NCBI GenBank assembly: GCA_028711355.1
Contig: JAQTSL010000248.1
Location: 1-5,572, forward strand
Length of the DNA: 5,572 nucleotides
Source of the DNA: Rhodoferax sp.
GTDB lineage: Bacteria; Pseudomonadota; Gammaproteobacteria; Burkholderiales; Burkholderiaceae_C
Direction: 5' to 3'
Shown here: piece by piece, positions 5,047-5,572 of the stretch
Numbering within the stretch: the first letter of the stretch is position 1
Layout: every line of letters begins with the position of its first letter
The notes under the pieces: generated by a model
The model's input: only the letters and a program-made list of their open reading frames with translations
Told to the model about the DNA's origin: nothing
Database searches by the model: none
Made by a program: the position numbers and the translations under genes

Positions 5047-5502
5047 ATGAGCGACCTGATTGAAGAGAAAGACGTCACCGCCGTGAACCTCGCCATTGAA
5101 CTGGAACGCGCCGTGATTGGGTACACGCTGGAGAACGACAAAAGCATTTATGTGACGGAAGACGGCTGGTTTCCGCATTGGGTACAGGTGTACAAAGGCT
5201 CTGGTTGTGTGGTTTTCAAAACTCACAGCTACTTCAAAAAATCCACCAGCCAGTTGCATCGTATGCAACTGTGCAACGAGCTCAACAGTCAATTCTGCCT
5301 TATCACTGCCTACGTTGAAGGCAACCGTTTGAACATTGACTATGCATTGAATTTTCGCGGTGGTCTGCTGCGTGAAACCTTCATTCGGGTGTGCCGCCAG
5401 TTTTCCAGCAACATCGAGCGCGGGTTGGACAAGGTAGACGCGGTTAACGACTACGTGCTTCCACCCGGTGAAACCGAACCAGAAGACGAAAGCCACCCCT
5501 AG
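5047..5502 (+). CDS. YbjN domain protein
   Basis: A 151-residue soluble protein that fits the YbjN family, whose fold resembles type III secretion chaperones. The core is CVVFKTHSYFKK (54-65), then LHRMQLCNELNSQF (70-83), LITAYVEGNRLNIDYALNF (85-103) and a final helix LLRETFIRVCRQFSSNIERG (107-126). This follows the family order of strand, helix, two strands and helix. The tail (136-151) is acidic and proline-rich. In enterobacteria YbjN is linked to motility and stress regulation, but many members are uncharacterised and may act as partner-binding proteins. The gene follows the TPR-type gene by 15 bases with its own strong ribosome binding site, so the two products are probably made together and may interact; that is inference from context. 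The fold call is fairly sure and the function open. Confidence 0.72.
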   Translation: MSDLIEEKDVTAVNLAIELERAVIGYTLENDKSIYVTEDGWFPHWVQVYKGSGCVVFKTHSYFKKSTSQLHRMQLCNELNSQFCLITAYVEGNRLNIDYALNFRGGLLRETFIRVCRQFSSNIERGLDKVDAVNDYVLPPGETEPEDESHP

Positions 5503-5572
5503 CCGTGGCGATCAAACCCAGACAGGGCAAGTGCGCGGGTGCTACCGCAAGTACGTCCCCTGGCGCACAATC
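5503..5572. other. Window edge, nothing recognised
   Basis: Seventy bases after the YbjN-family stop. All three plus frames stay open to the edge, and a GTG at 5505 could begin a gene, but there is no ribosome binding site and the translated residues are not recognisable. No terminator hairpin is seen. Confidence 0.3.

Noticed and set aside
4918..5496. A 192-codon minus-strand frame opposite the YbjN-family gene
   Set aside because: The plus frame matches YbjN and has a strong ribosome binding site; the reverse frame has no recognisable motif.
1..5572. CRISPR arrays, tRNA or rRNA genes, toxin-antitoxin pairs, complete insertion sequences
   Set aside because: No regularly spaced repeats, cloverleaf-like sequence, intact transposase or recognisable toxin or antitoxin was seen on either strand.

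Overview
The window reads as a stretch of proteobacterial chromosome or plasmid. Betaproteobacterial (Burkholderiales-like) ancestry is my best guess, from the look of the DUF962, DUF6151, DUF2199 and YbjN-type proteins; this is inference from remembered family resemblance, not from a search. It has the texture of an accessory region: short unrelated metabolic or unknown genes, each with its own ribosome binding site, separated by recombination-site-like and mobile-element remnants.

Left part (1-3592), all genes on the minus strand. In transcription order these are a cytosolic 5'-nucleotidase-like protein (3592-2642), a DUF2199 protein (2600-2091), the 3' end of a group IIC intron (about 2089-1917), a DUF6151/GFA-like cysteine-rich protein (1745-1155), a RibD/dihydrofolate-reductase-fold protein (982-353) and a shortened DUF962/Mpo1-like membrane protein (262-26). 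Between the DUF6151 stop and the next start lie perfectly complementary integron core sites, GCCTAAC and GTTAGGC, 135 bp end to end. That is the gene-attC-gene layout of an integron cassette array. More degenerate half-sites (GTATAAC-5 nt-GTTCAAC and GTTTAAC) sit after the 5'-nucleotidase and DUF2199 genes. The array therefore looks old or rearranged; no integron integrase is in the window.

The intron remnant is the best-supported mobile signature. It has a 34-nt domain V hairpin with a CGC triad and a 2-nt bulge. A domain VI stem follows with an unpaired A eight bases from a 3' end in AT. A short reverse-transcriptase-like C-terminal tail ends 19 nt before domain V. Everything upstream of that tail is missing.

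Middle (3593-3869): a divergent junction holding a 9-bp direct repeat, an inverted repeat and a 22-codon open frame that resembles the start of a tyrosine recombinase, cut off at once.

Right part (3870-5502), plus strand: a 63-residue two-helix membrane protein, a 308-residue protein joining an N-terminal domain with a DEYQDY motif to tetratricopeptide-like repeats, and a YbjN-family protein 15 nt downstream with a strong ribosome binding site. The last two look like one operon. Their joint function is not known to me. The final 70 bases hold nothing I can name.
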